Assembly: GCF_000521465.1 (NCBI RefSeq)
Contig: NZ_BAVR01000002.1
Span: forward strand, 51,283 to 115,282
Reading direction: 5' to 3'
Length of the DNA: 64,000 nt
From: Acetivibrio straminisolvens JCM 21531
Lineage (GTDB): Bacteria; Bacillota; Clostridia; Acetivibrionales; Acetivibrionaceae
The notes under the pieces were generated by a model that worked only from the letters and a program-made list of their open reading frames with translations, did not search any database and was not told the DNA's origin. Below are positions 47,522-55,442 of the stretch, one piece after another. The position numbers were made by a program, and so were the translations under genes. Numbering within the stretch: the first letter of the stretch is position 1; each line of letters starts with the position of its first letter.

Positions 47522-48934
47522 ATGAAGTTATACCTTATTGCTGGTTCAAAAAGCGAGATGCTGAAGAAATCCTTAGAAGAGAATCGGGACATCGAAGTGG
47601 TACATATTGGCAATACTTTCGATGATGCTCTTAACAATTTAATAAGAAACAGCTTGGATTTTGACAGCATACTATTGATGGATGCCGGCATTGTCGAAGG
47701 CACCGAAAGTTTTACAGATACATTAAATACTTTAAAAGAATTAATGAACAGCTCATATCCGTATATTACATTAAAGTTCATTACAAAGGATCCGGCTTAT
47801 CTTAATGAATATAACAACGTAGTATCGGGGGACAGCAGGTTTGAAGTGTTTTTTGTTGACAATGTGCGTATACCGATAACATATATTCAGGAAGTCTGTT
47901 TAAAGAATCAGAACCAAAAACCTTCAGGGGCTCGGCAGATAGAAAATCAAGCACCGGCCGATCCTTCCAAAACTTCGGAAGGGAAGCTGACTCAGACATT
48001 ATCCGGAAAGTCAAGAACTTTGTTTGGAAGAAAATTGCCCTTTTTCTCAAGAACGAATGCAAATGAGGATAACTTTGAAAGCGGAGGGGCAAAAAGCACA
48101 ATAATAGATAATGCTGCGCATCCTAAGCAAAAAATATCTCTTGTGTCCAAAGATTTCAGAAAGGTAATTGTAGTTACGGGATGCAGGGGAGCCGGCGTCA
48201 CAAGTACGGTAGCAAATCTTGCAATAGAGTCGAGTGCGCAAGGACTTTCTACAATAGTAGTAGATTTAGATATTGATTATAGGGGCATAAATTTATATTT
48301 CTCAAAGTTCGGGGATGAAGTTGAGTATAACCCTGATTTGTCTTATTCATTGATTAGATGTATTATAAAACCGGATTCTTATGATATAAATTCATGTAGA
48401 ATTAATGACAATTTATTTGTTACTACTTTGGCTTATTCAATATCATCAAAAGATAAATTATTGGAGATAATTGACATAAAAAAGCTTTCGGCATTTATTA
48501 ATTTCTTAAGGCTTAGATTTAATGTAGTTTTGATTGATATGCCAATAAACACTTTAAGCAAGTATTCCCAATTGCTAACACAGATAGACAGTATAGCTTT
48601 GTGTGTCAATAATAATTTGTATTCGGCAATCAGTACCGTAAGGACTGTCGAAGACCTTTTCGTCAAGGAGGACCTGGTTTTGTTTAACGTAAAGTCCAGA
48701 CCGGTCTTGACAAAATATAATGAAGCAAACAGACATAACGGCAAAACCTTTACTCCGGAGTTGACATGTAAAATCATGTGTGAATTAGGAGGATATAGCA
48801 GTGATTTAAATCCGGCTGGAGTTGTTCCGTACTCAAGAGAATTTGATCTTCAAATTGATTCGGGACAAAAAATTGTTTCGACTAATAAGGCTTATAAAAA
48901 TCATTATTTTACAATACTTAAGAATTTGCTGTAA
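47522..48934 (+). CDS. CpaE/TadZ-like protein with degenerate P-loop
   Basis: A 470-residue protein. Residues 1-125 look like a receiver-like domain (LYLIAGSKSEM, SILLMDAGIVEG). A charged, disordered linker (about 130-205) follows, then a MinD/ParA-like domain from about 215 (VIVVTGCRGAGVTSTVANLA, VVDLDIDYRG, VVLIDMPIN). The Walker A lysines of the MinD type (KGGxGKT) are replaced, giving RGAGVTS, so ATP hydrolysis is doubtful. TadZ/CpaE proteins mark the site of Tad pilus assembly. ATG 47522 follows AAAGGTGA. It is the first gene of the Tad-like cluster. Confidence 0.8.
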   Translation: MKLYLIAGSKSEMLKKSLEENRDIEVVHIGNTFDDALNNLIRNSLDFDSILLMDAGIVEGTESFTDTLNTLKELMNSSYPYITLKFITKDPAYLNEYNNVVSGDSRFEVFFVDNVRIPITYIQEVCLKNQNQKPSGARQIENQAPADPSKTSEGKLTQTLSGKSRTLFGRKLPFFSRTNANEDNFESGGAKSTIIDNAAHPKQKISLVSKDFRKVIVVTGCRGAGVTSTVANLAIESSAQGLSTIVVDLDIDYRGINLYFSKFGDEVEYNPDLSYSLIRCIIKPDSYDINSCRINDNLFVTTLAYSISSKDKLLEIIDIKKLSAFINFLRLRFNVVLIDMPINTLSKYSQLLTQIDSIALCVNNNLYSAISTVRTVEDLFVKEDLVLFNVKSRPVLTKYNEANRHNGKTFTPELTCKIMCELGGYSSDLNPAGVVPYSREFDLQIDSGQKIVSTNKAYKNHYFTILKNLL

Positions 48935-49110
48935 TATTGCATATATTTTTGTACTACATAAAAGTTTTTTATTCATATTGAAAAAGATTCCTATAGTTAG
49001 TATAATTTATATTATGGGGCATGAATATTGTTATTTTATGTCATTATTTAGAGAAAAAAAGCCAATTCCTTAAAATAATCTATGCAGTATTTTAAACAGG
49101 GGGTACAATT

Positions 49111-49995
49111 ATGGACATTAACAGTATAAAAAGTATAAAGCCCGGCAATCAACTTCCGAAAAAGTTACTGGCGATATTTGTAAGTATTGCAGTTATTGTT
49201 GGAGCCTTTATTTATCTTAATGGTTTAAACGATTCTGCAAAGGATACTGTTGATATTGTTGTGGTCAAATCTTCAGGTGGTATACCTGCAAACACTCTTA
49301 TTACAAAAGATAATATTGGAAAATACTCCATTATCAGAAAAGAATTTAAGAATGATATGATTACCTACGATAAAGTGGACAGTGTCCTAAATATGTACAG
49401 TCTGTATTATTTGAGAAATGGTGATCCTATCTATTTTGATCAGCTCACAGATGAAAAACCGCGTAAAACCGAATGGCTGTATGAGCTGGAAAATGATTAT
49501 GAAGTTCTTACCATAAAGTATAATTATCTCGAATGCGGTGGAGATATATTGCGTCCGGGGGATTTGGTAAGAGTTAGGGTTACATATACCGATGAAAGCT
49601 CTGCATCACAGTCCTTAGACGGTATGATATACGGCACTTCGAAAAAGGAAAAGAAGACAGAGATATTATTTGACAGTATTCGTGTAAAGGATCTTATCAA
49701 CTCTTCGGGGCGTTCTATTTATGAAGTCTTGAAAGAGGTTTTCAAGCTCAGTGAAAAGGAAAGACAGGAAGTAATGAAAAGCCGTGAGTTCATGCAAAAT
49801 ATTAAAGCTGAATCATTGCTTCTGGCAGCTACAAAAGAACAGGTAAACAAATATGCAAAGTTTAAGGCGCAGCAGGATGCCGTGTTTACTTTTACCATAC
49901 TGACCAGGGATGGAAATGATGAAGTATTTGACCAGCTTCCTGTAATAGAGAAGGAGGTAGAGTCGTGGATAACAGAGGGCGAAACGAAGGAGTAG
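49111..49995 (+). CDS. CpaB/RcpC-like SAF-domain protein
   Basis: A 294-residue membrane-anchored protein with one N-terminal transmembrane segment (KKLLAIFVSIAVIVGAFIYL in type, residues 20-38). An SAF-type domain follows (about 50-120: VVKSSGGIPANTLITKDNIG), then a region with GGDILRPGDLVRVRVTYTD, as in CpaB pilus-assembly proteins. AGGGGGTA precedes the ATG. In Gram-negative bacteria CpaB works with the outer-membrane secretin; in this Gram-positive it would sit outside the membrane near the pilus base. Its end overlaps the next gene by 31 bases. Confidence 0.78.
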   Translation: MDINSIKSIKPGNQLPKKLLAIFVSIAVIVGAFIYLNGLNDSAKDTVDIVVVKSSGGIPANTLITKDNIGKYSIIRKEFKNDMITYDKVDSVLNMYSLYYLRNGDPIYFDQLTDEKPRKTEWLYELENDYEVLTIKYNYLECGGDILRPGDLVRVRVTYTDESSASQSLDGMIYGTSKKEKKTEILFDSIRVKDLINSSGRSIYEVLKEVFKLSEKERQEVMKSREFMQNIKAESLLLAATKEQVNKYAKFKAQQDAVFTFTILTRDGNDEVFDQLPVIEKEVESWITEGETKE

Positions 49996-50801
49996 AATTA
50001 AAATCTCTTCTAGAGAAATTGTCCCCAAGGGATAAGATATACAACGAAATGGAGATTAATAGAATTATTGATAATGTTATAGGGTTTATTCCTGCTTCGG
50101 ATTGTTCAGATTCTTCCATTCTCCTTGTCAATCTTGCAGTGGCAATTGCTCAAAAGGGGTTTAATACTTGTATTTTAGATGCGAAGGTTTTTTACCCTAA
50201 TATATACAAGCTGCTTGATTGTGAAGCAAATCCTGCAGGGAAGGGGCTTATAAGGATTTGCAGAAGCGACAAAGTTGATATAAGAGATGTGATTAACGAG
50301 ACCAAATATAGGAACTTGTATCTGTTGTCTCCGAGTCCTTCCGACCCTATGGAGGACTATTTTGACTTTCAGTTGGATGACGTGGACCGTGTGATAACTT
50401 CTCTTAAGGAGACTTTTGATTTTGTACTTATAGATATTCCCAATATTCCGCCATTGGAATTTTGCGTTTCATCTCTTAAAAACTGCAATGTGGGATTCTT
50501 TATATGGGGGGAACGGATTGACTGTCCTCAGAATACCAGCAGGCTTTTGGAGTTTATAGGGTCTTTGGGAATTGGTGTGTCAAAGCTTATGAATGTAATT
50601 TTGAATAATTTATATGGCATTAAGTATGACAAAACAATAATAGAAGATATGAAGATGAAGCTTATTGCAGAGTTTCCTTTTGTCTCAGGTGCCATTGATC
50701 TTTCCTTAGAGGGAAGAGTATATATTGCTGACAGCTTGATAATCAACAAAAAATACAAGGAATCGATGAATTTATTAGTTAACTTATTGACGAAACACTA
50801 A
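49965..50801 (+). CDS. Second MinD-like protein with lost P-loop
   Basis: A 278-residue protein starting at GTG 49965 after AAGGAGG. The fold is that of MinD/ParA (ILLVNLAVAIAQKGFNTCILDAK, DFVLIDIPNIPP), but the P-loop position reads ASDCSDSS, without any lysine or the GG pair. It is therefore very likely a non-hydrolysing paralogue of the CpaE-like gene two places upstream. It overlaps the CpaB-like gene and precedes the CpaF ATPase by 19 bases, so a structural role in the assembly complex is a fair inference. Confidence 0.72.
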   Translation: MDNRGRNEGVELKSLLEKLSPRDKIYNEMEINRIIDNVIGFIPASDCSDSSILLVNLAVAIAQKGFNTCILDAKVFYPNIYKLLDCEANPAGKGLIRICRSDKVDIRDVINETKYRNLYLLSPSPSDPMEDYFDFQLDDVDRVITSLKETFDFVLIDIPNIPPLEFCVSSLKNCNVGFFIWGERIDCPQNTSRLLEFIGSLGIGVSKLMNVILNNLYGIKYDKTIIEDMKMKLIAEFPFVSGAIDLSLEGRVYIADSLIINKKYKESMNLLVNLLTKH

Positions 50802-50820
50802 AGGTTTTGGAGGGCTTGAA

Positions 50821-52278
50821 ATGTTATCAAGAAGTACTGTAAGTGAACTTCAAAAGAAAGCAAAATATATACATAGAACCAATACTTCGGGAAGCAAATT
50901 GACATCCATGACCTTTGAGGAATGTCTAAAGCAGTGTCAACAGTATATAAGTAATGTGGCAACAAATTTCTACAGAAGGATTGAAGACCCGGCTAAAAAA
51001 AGGGAAATGACGGAAAGGTACATAATTGACTATGTTGAAACTCAGAAACCTGAGGTTGAAGGATATGAAGAGCTTTCGGTGCTAAGAAATGCCCTTATAG
51101 ATGAGATAACACAATACGGTCCTATTACGGATGCCATGGAAGACCCTTTGATAGATGAAATCAGGGCAAATGGACCGCAGCAGATATTTGTGGAAAAGAG
51201 GGGAAAAACCGAGATTTGGGACAAGTGCTTTACCGACAGGGAGCATATGGAAAGAATAATTGCCAAGCTCATCGGAGTGTCAAAGGTAAGGCTTACGCCC
51301 AGAACTCCGATGGTAAATGCCCGTACTATAGAGGGCTACAGGGTTAATGCTACCCATGCGGATATTTCGCCTTACGGAAATCCGGCATTTTTGGTCAGAA
51401 AGTTTAAAAAGTATACGCTAACCCCGCAAGAGATGATACAGGAGAAGTCATTTTCGGTGAATATGTTTAAGCTTCTTTCGCTGATACCTAGGGCGAATCT
51501 TTCTTGGATGACAGCGGGGCCAACCGGAAGCGGAAAGACTACACTAAATGAAGTTTTGATAAAGCAGATAGATCCACTTTGCCGTATTATAACAATTGAA
51601 AACCCTGCAGAATACAGACTCCTAAGGCATAAAAACGACGATCCTAATGAAAGAGTTATAAATGACGTGCTTCAGTATGAGTGCGTTCCCGATGATGATG
51701 ACAGCAGCCCTGCAACAATGGAAAACCTATTGATAAATGCCATGAGACAGTCTCCTCACTGGATAGGTCCGGGTGAGCTTCGTTCTCCCGGAGAGTTTGA
51801 AACTGCTCTGCGGGCTGCACAGACCGGTCACTATTTCTTCACGACCCTGCATGCTGAAGGCGATAAGGAGGCTATTTACAGGTTCCTCACCGCATACCTT
51901 ATAAAATCCAAAGAGCCTGCAGAATTGGCATTGAGAAATATATGTAACGCAGTTAAATTTGTCATATTCCAAGAAAAGCTTGCGGACGGAACCCGTAAAG
52001 TTACATCAATTTCGGAGATTAGAGGTTCCGATGGCTTAAAGCCTATTATAAATCAGATATATAAATTCATTCCTGAGGATGTTGATGATGACCCTGTTAC
52101 AGGTGAGGTTAGAGCAATAATAGGCAAGCACAAAAGGGTAGGTTGTATATCGGAAGATCTTATTGACAGAATGATGAAAGCAGGAATTAAGCGAAGCAAA
52201 TTTGAGTTCCTCACGCTTCCGGTTGATCCCGATGAAGAGGAGGTTTACGATATAGATGCTATTAAATGCAATATTTAG
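50821..52278 (+). CDS. cpaF: CpaF/TadA-type secretion ATPase
   Basis: A 485-residue hexameric traffic ATPase (VirB11/CpaF family) that drives pilus extension. Walker A is GPTGSGKTT (near residue 238), with an Asp box (IITIENPAEYRL), a modified Walker B (SPHWIGPGELRSPGEFETALRA), and the His box (GHYFFTTLHAEGD). GGAGG precedes the ATG. It is the only member of the cluster with a fully intact nucleotide site. The Walker B lacks the usual DRIxxGE sequence and reads GPGE. Confidence 0.88.
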   Translation: MLSRSTVSELQKKAKYIHRTNTSGSKLTSMTFEECLKQCQQYISNVATNFYRRIEDPAKKREMTERYIIDYVETQKPEVEGYEELSVLRNALIDEITQYGPITDAMEDPLIDEIRANGPQQIFVEKRGKTEIWDKCFTDREHMERIIAKLIGVSKVRLTPRTPMVNARTIEGYRVNATHADISPYGNPAFLVRKFKKYTLTPQEMIQEKSFSVNMFKLLSLIPRANLSWMTAGPTGSGKTTLNEVLIKQIDPLCRIITIENPAEYRLLRHKNDDPNERVINDVLQYECVPDDDDSSPATMENLLINAMRQSPHWIGPGELRSPGEFETALRAAQTGHYFFTTLHAEGDKEAIYRFLTAYLIKSKEPAELALRNICNAVKFVIFQEKLADGTRKVTSISEIRGSDGLKPIINQIYKFIPEDVDDDPVTGEVRAIIGKHKRVGCISEDLIDRMMKAGIKRSKFEFLTLPVDPDEEEVYDIDAIKCNI

Positions 52279-53233
52279 TGTAGTTATTGGGCTAGTGCTG
52301 TTAATTATACTGAATACGCTACTGGACCTCAGGCTTCTTAGTGATTTGAAGAATCTTTTTACATATATAATAGATGCCATTGCCAATCATAACACTAAGA
52401 AATACCTTGAGAGAATAAAAAGAAATAAAATTGTTAAAACAAATGACAACATTATTTCAAAATATAACAGGGTAGTAGAGAATATAATTTTCGATTATAA
52501 TCTGCCGCTGACGTTGGAGGGATTTAACTCATTTATCAGCATACTTTTTGCCATATTAGTTTTGGTAATCGTGCTTTTTTTAAAGGATGTTACGCTGTCA
52601 GCATTGGTTGCAGTTTCCTTGTTGGTTGGTGCGGTTACATACTTTACCATGAGGTCAAGGAACATAAAAGCGGCTAAGATTGAAAGTATTATGGATGCCG
52701 AGGACTTGATTTGTCCTTTGGCAAGGGACGGAGTTCTTGTGGCAATAAAAAAGGTTTTGGAGTCTGATGAATATATTAATGCCGACATAAGACCGTTTTT
52801 CATTCAGTTCGTGGAAAACTGCGAAAACTACGGTTATTCTTTCAAAAGGGCAATGGAAATACTAAACCGCCAGTTGGGCCCGAAGTTTGACAACTTTGCT
52901 AAAAAAGCGGTTATTTTCGAGTACAATGAACGTAAGGGTATGGCCGATATTTTTCTTGATATTGTTGAAGAGAATGCTGCTTTAAGGGAAATAAACGCCA
53001 GGAAGAATAGAATCTTTAAAAAGATGAATATGAATTTTATAATGAAAACAGCATTGATAGTTATATTTGTCGCTTATTCAATGACAATTTCGGAGTTGAG
53101 AAGTTTCTTGCTGGAGAGCACACCGGGGCGCTTTATTCTTACCCTTACCATAGTTTCCATCTGTCTGAGCTTTGCAAGATGTCAGGCGTTGCAGACCGAC
53201 ATAGGAAGTTTTGGAGGGGAGAATAAATGGTAA
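52256..53233 (+). CDS. TadB-like inner-membrane platform protein
   Basis: A 325-residue membrane protein with an N-terminal span, two central spans (about 95-130) and a C-terminal pair (about 262-310) around a cytoplasmic GspF/T2SSF-type helical domain (MDAEDLICPLARDG). It overlaps the cpaF end by 23 bases and uses the GAGGAGG inside cpaF. Identity as TadB rests on position between CpaF and a TadC-like protein, size and membrane pattern, more than on motif identity. Confidence 0.72.
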   Translation: MLLNAIFSVVIGLVLLIILNTLLDLRLLSDLKNLFTYIIDAIANHNTKKYLERIKRNKIVKTNDNIISKYNRVVENIIFDYNLPLTLEGFNSFISILFAILVLVIVLFLKDVTLSALVAVSLLVGAVTYFTMRSRNIKAAKIESIMDAEDLICPLARDGVLVAIKKVLESDEYINADIRPFFIQFVENCENYGYSFKRAMEILNRQLGPKFDNFAKKAVIFEYNERKGMADIFLDIVEENAALREINARKNRIFKKMNMNFIMKTALIVIFVAYSMTISELRSFLLESTPGRFILTLTIVSICLSFARCQALQTDIGSFGGENKW

Positions 53234-54111
53234 TATTTTCTAAACTATGTGCTTTGGCAGCGATAATTTATCTTGCATTTACATTAATATACCCTCTTTT
53301 TAGGCCCATGACCCGCAGAAGAAAGGAACATTCCAGAGATTTTATTAAGAGGAAGAGGGATCAGAAGAAAGCTGAAAAGTATTTGTACTTTAAAGATATA
53401 GTGCTAAGGAGATTTTCAAACAAGCTTTTGCTTAGTGATGTAAAGAGAAATGAATACAATTTCTTGATTAAAAGGCTGGATTTAAGAATAACACCGGAAG
53501 AGATAAGGTTAAAACAGGTTTTGTATGTAATAGGTGCCATAGGCATATCCATGATTGCCATGAATATTAATACTCTAATTGGCTATGGATGTTTGATATT
53601 TATTGTATTGGGATGGCTCTATCCGGTTGATGAACTTGAAAAGATGATAGAAAAAAAGAACAATAATATACTGGCAGACTTTCCTTCGTTTTACAACATG
53701 CTTTACTATCAGTATGCCAGATCTATTAATATTTATTTGGCGGATGTGGTGAAAGACTTTCTTCCTAATGCCAATGAGGATATGGCTGCAGAGCTAGAGG
53801 TTTTTCTGGATAACGTTGAGTATGGAGAGGAGTACGCATTAAAGCAGTTAAAAAAACGTGTTCCGTTAAGACATATTATCAAGTTTTGTGATATAATGGA
53901 AACAAGGCTTAGGGGATATGACAATATCTCTCAGATGACATATTTAAAAAATGAGCTTTACGACTTAAGAGTCGTGTCCTTAGAGGATGAGCTAAACAGA
54001 AGGGAACAAAAGAATGCAAGAATGCAGTTTGTTTTGATTCTTGTATTGGTGATTTATGTTGTAATTTACTATTACTTTATGTTTGTTGATGCCATCAAAT
54101 TATTTAGTTAA
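53227..54111 (+). CDS. TadC-like inner-membrane platform protein
   Basis: A 294-residue protein with spans near residues 5-20, 95-130 and a C-terminal VLILVLVIYVVIYYYFMF segment. The central region has a GspF-like helical pattern (DFPSFYNMLYYQYARS, LRGYDNISQMTYLKNEL). It starts inside the TadB-like stop (seven-base overlap), typical of tadB-tadC pairs that together form the assembly platform. The family assignment is by context and topology. Confidence 0.72.
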   Translation: MVIFSKLCALAAIIYLAFTLIYPLFRPMTRRRKEHSRDFIKRKRDQKKAEKYLYFKDIVLRRFSNKLLLSDVKRNEYNFLIKRLDLRITPEEIRLKQVLYVIGAIGISMIAMNINTLIGYGCLIFIVLGWLYPVDELEKMIEKKNNNILADFPSFYNMLYYQYARSINIYLADVVKDFLPNANEDMAAELEVFLDNVEYGEEYALKQLKKRVPLRHIIKFCDIMETRLRGYDNISQMTYLKNELYDLRVVSLEDELNRREQKNARMQFVLILVLVIYVVIYYYFMFVDAIKLFS

Positions 54112-54177
54112 AATTAGATTATTAGAGTTTTTAAAGCATATATAAAAAATAATTAAAACCAGAGGGGGTTATTTCAA

Positions 54178-54396
54178 ATGAAGAAGACAGTAAATATGGA
54201 TTTACTTAAAAATTCAATCAAAAAGTTTGTAAAAGATGAGAGGGGAGAGTTCGGAGTAAAGCAGATTGCTATTACTGTAGCGGTAATTGTGGTTATCGGG
54301 CTTATTCTTAGCATATTGAGGAATGGATTATTGAATGAAATGGTAAACACTGTGTGGGAGTTTTTATGGGAGCAGATACAGAAACTTATGGGTTAA
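54178..54396 (+). CDS. Flp-type pilin candidate
   Basis: A 72-residue protein with a basic N-terminal part (1-24), the junction KDERGEFGVKQIAITVAVIVVIG and a single hydrophobic helix (28-48). Small Flp pilins share this plan: a short leader, a conserved Glu at +5 of the mature protein and one long helix. Here the Glu lies in GEFGV, with a possible cut after Gly. GAGGGGG precedes the ATG by about ten bases. No prepilin peptidase gene lies in the window. Major pilin identity is inference. Confidence 0.68.
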   Translation: MKKTVNMDLLKNSIKKFVKDERGEFGVKQIAITVAVIVVIGLILSILRNGLLNEMVNTVWEFLWEQIQKLMG

Positions 54397-54425
54397 TTGT
54401 TAATAATTGTATGCAAGGAGGTTAT

Positions 54426-54466
54426 ACCCGGCTATGTCAATAGAACCACCGGGTGATTTTCTATGA
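54426..54466 (+). promoter_or_regulatory. Possible leader peptide and coupling hairpin before the TadE-like gene
   Basis: GGAGG (54418-54422) precedes an ATG at 54434 that opens a 10-codon frame (MSIEPPGDFL), whose TGA overlaps the ATG of the TadE-like gene (ATGA at 54463). An ACCCGG / CCGGGT stem (54426-54431, 54449-54454) holds the only Shine-Dalgarno-like sequence of that gene (GGGTGA). Translating the short frame would open the hairpin. Alternatively one T is missing in 54457-54460 and the short frame is simply the true N terminus. Confidence 0.4.
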
Positions 54467-54897
54467 CGGGTTTTGCAAAAAGTATAGTAATTGTACTCCT
54501 GGTTTGCACTGTATTTTTGATAACAACAAATTTCATTTTTTTCTTTCCCTGGTACATGACTTTGGCTTATGAAACGTATAACTTATCAACATTGGCGGCG
54601 CAGCACAACTATATTGATGAAGATGAGGCATTGATGATAATTGAAAACCTGAATAAAAAGCCCTTCTTCAAAGAGAACCCTATTAGCTTAAGTGACATAG
54701 AAGGACAGTTCGAACCTGGGATTTTGCAGAGAGGGGCTCAGTTTAGTATTACTATAACAGCGAGGTATCCTATTCGTATGGATATGGGGTTTGTGAAAGT
54801 AGAGCGTGACTGGCCTGTATCTTTTACGGTTGAGACAACGTGCCTGTATTTTGATAAAAGTATTGATTCTCTATATATAGATGAGGACCCGATATAA
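54463..54897 (+). CDS. TadE-like pseudopilin
   Basis: A 144-residue protein with one N-terminal hydrophobic helix (about 6-30, SIVIVLLVCTVFLITTNFIFF in type) and an extracytoplasmic mixed domain without cysteine clusters. This plan and its place after the Flp-like gene suggest a TadE/TadF minor pilin. If one T is missing at 54457-54460, translation would start at ATG 54434 and add ten residues. No motif is conclusive. Confidence 0.6.
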   Translation: MTGFAKSIVIVLLVCTVFLITTNFIFFFPWYMTLAYETYNLSTLAAQHNYIDEDEALMIIENLNKKPFFKENPISLSDIEGQFEPGILQRGAQFSITITARYPIRMDMGFVKVERDWPVSFTVETTCLYFDKSIDSLYIDEDPI

Positions 54898-54915
54898 AGG
54901 CAAAAAGGTGGTTTT

Positions 54916-55410
54916 ATGAAAAATTTGGCGATAATGGTCCTGATTATTGTACTTGCGTCAATTCTATTTCAGCCTTTTTTTGAAATGGTTGAGATTTTTG
55001 CGGAGAAGGCACAGATAGATTCTGCCGTAGAGTCGGCAGCAAAATCTGCACGATTGTCCGGCTTTAAATTGACGGATATCAGGAATCTGGAAAAAAAGTT
55101 TAATTTTGATATGGACAGCGAAGACGAAAACTTTATCAGTGTTTTTTGCGAAGTTTTTGCTGCCACCCTCAAGTTGGAGTATGAGGATTTGAAAGATAAT
55201 GATGATAATAAAGTATATTTTAAATCAAAAAATGAAAGATACAATGATTTTGTAGTTGAATTCCAATATGACAAGGAAAACCCCGATAAGTGCCATATTA
55301 TTGTCACAACGAACTACAAATTTAAAAGAAATTACTTAAAGCTATTTGTAGGGGACAATTCCTTTGAGCTAGTAAGAGAAAGAACGATGTTTGCCCGCAT
55401 GGAAAACTAA
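54916..55410 (+). CDS. TadF-like pseudopilin
   Basis: A 164-residue protein with an N-terminal helix (LAIMVLIIVLASILFQPFFE) and a polar domain beginning EKAQIDSAVESAAKSARLSG, a coiled segment typical of TadE/TadF and other Tad minor pilins, followed by beta-rich sequence. AAAAGGTGG precedes the ATG. It is the last gene of the Tad-like cluster and ends 32 bases from the convergent kinase gene. No terminator is visible in the gap. Confidence 0.62.
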   Translation: MKNLAIMVLIIVLASILFQPFFEMVEIFAEKAQIDSAVESAAKSARLSGFKLTDIRNLEKKFNFDMDSEDENFISVFCEVFAATLKLEYEDLKDNDDNKVYFKSKNERYNDFVVEFQYDKENPDKCHIIVTTNYKFKRNYLKLFVGDNSFELVRERTMFARMEN

Positions 55411-55442
55411 TGCTTTTATAAGTGAGGAAATAGAGGACAGGT

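Noticed and set aside
48822..49073. An 83-codon plus-strand frame after the CpaE-like gene
   Set aside because: It overlaps the end of that gene and lacks a ribosome binding site; no membrane or family pattern beyond AT-rich composition.
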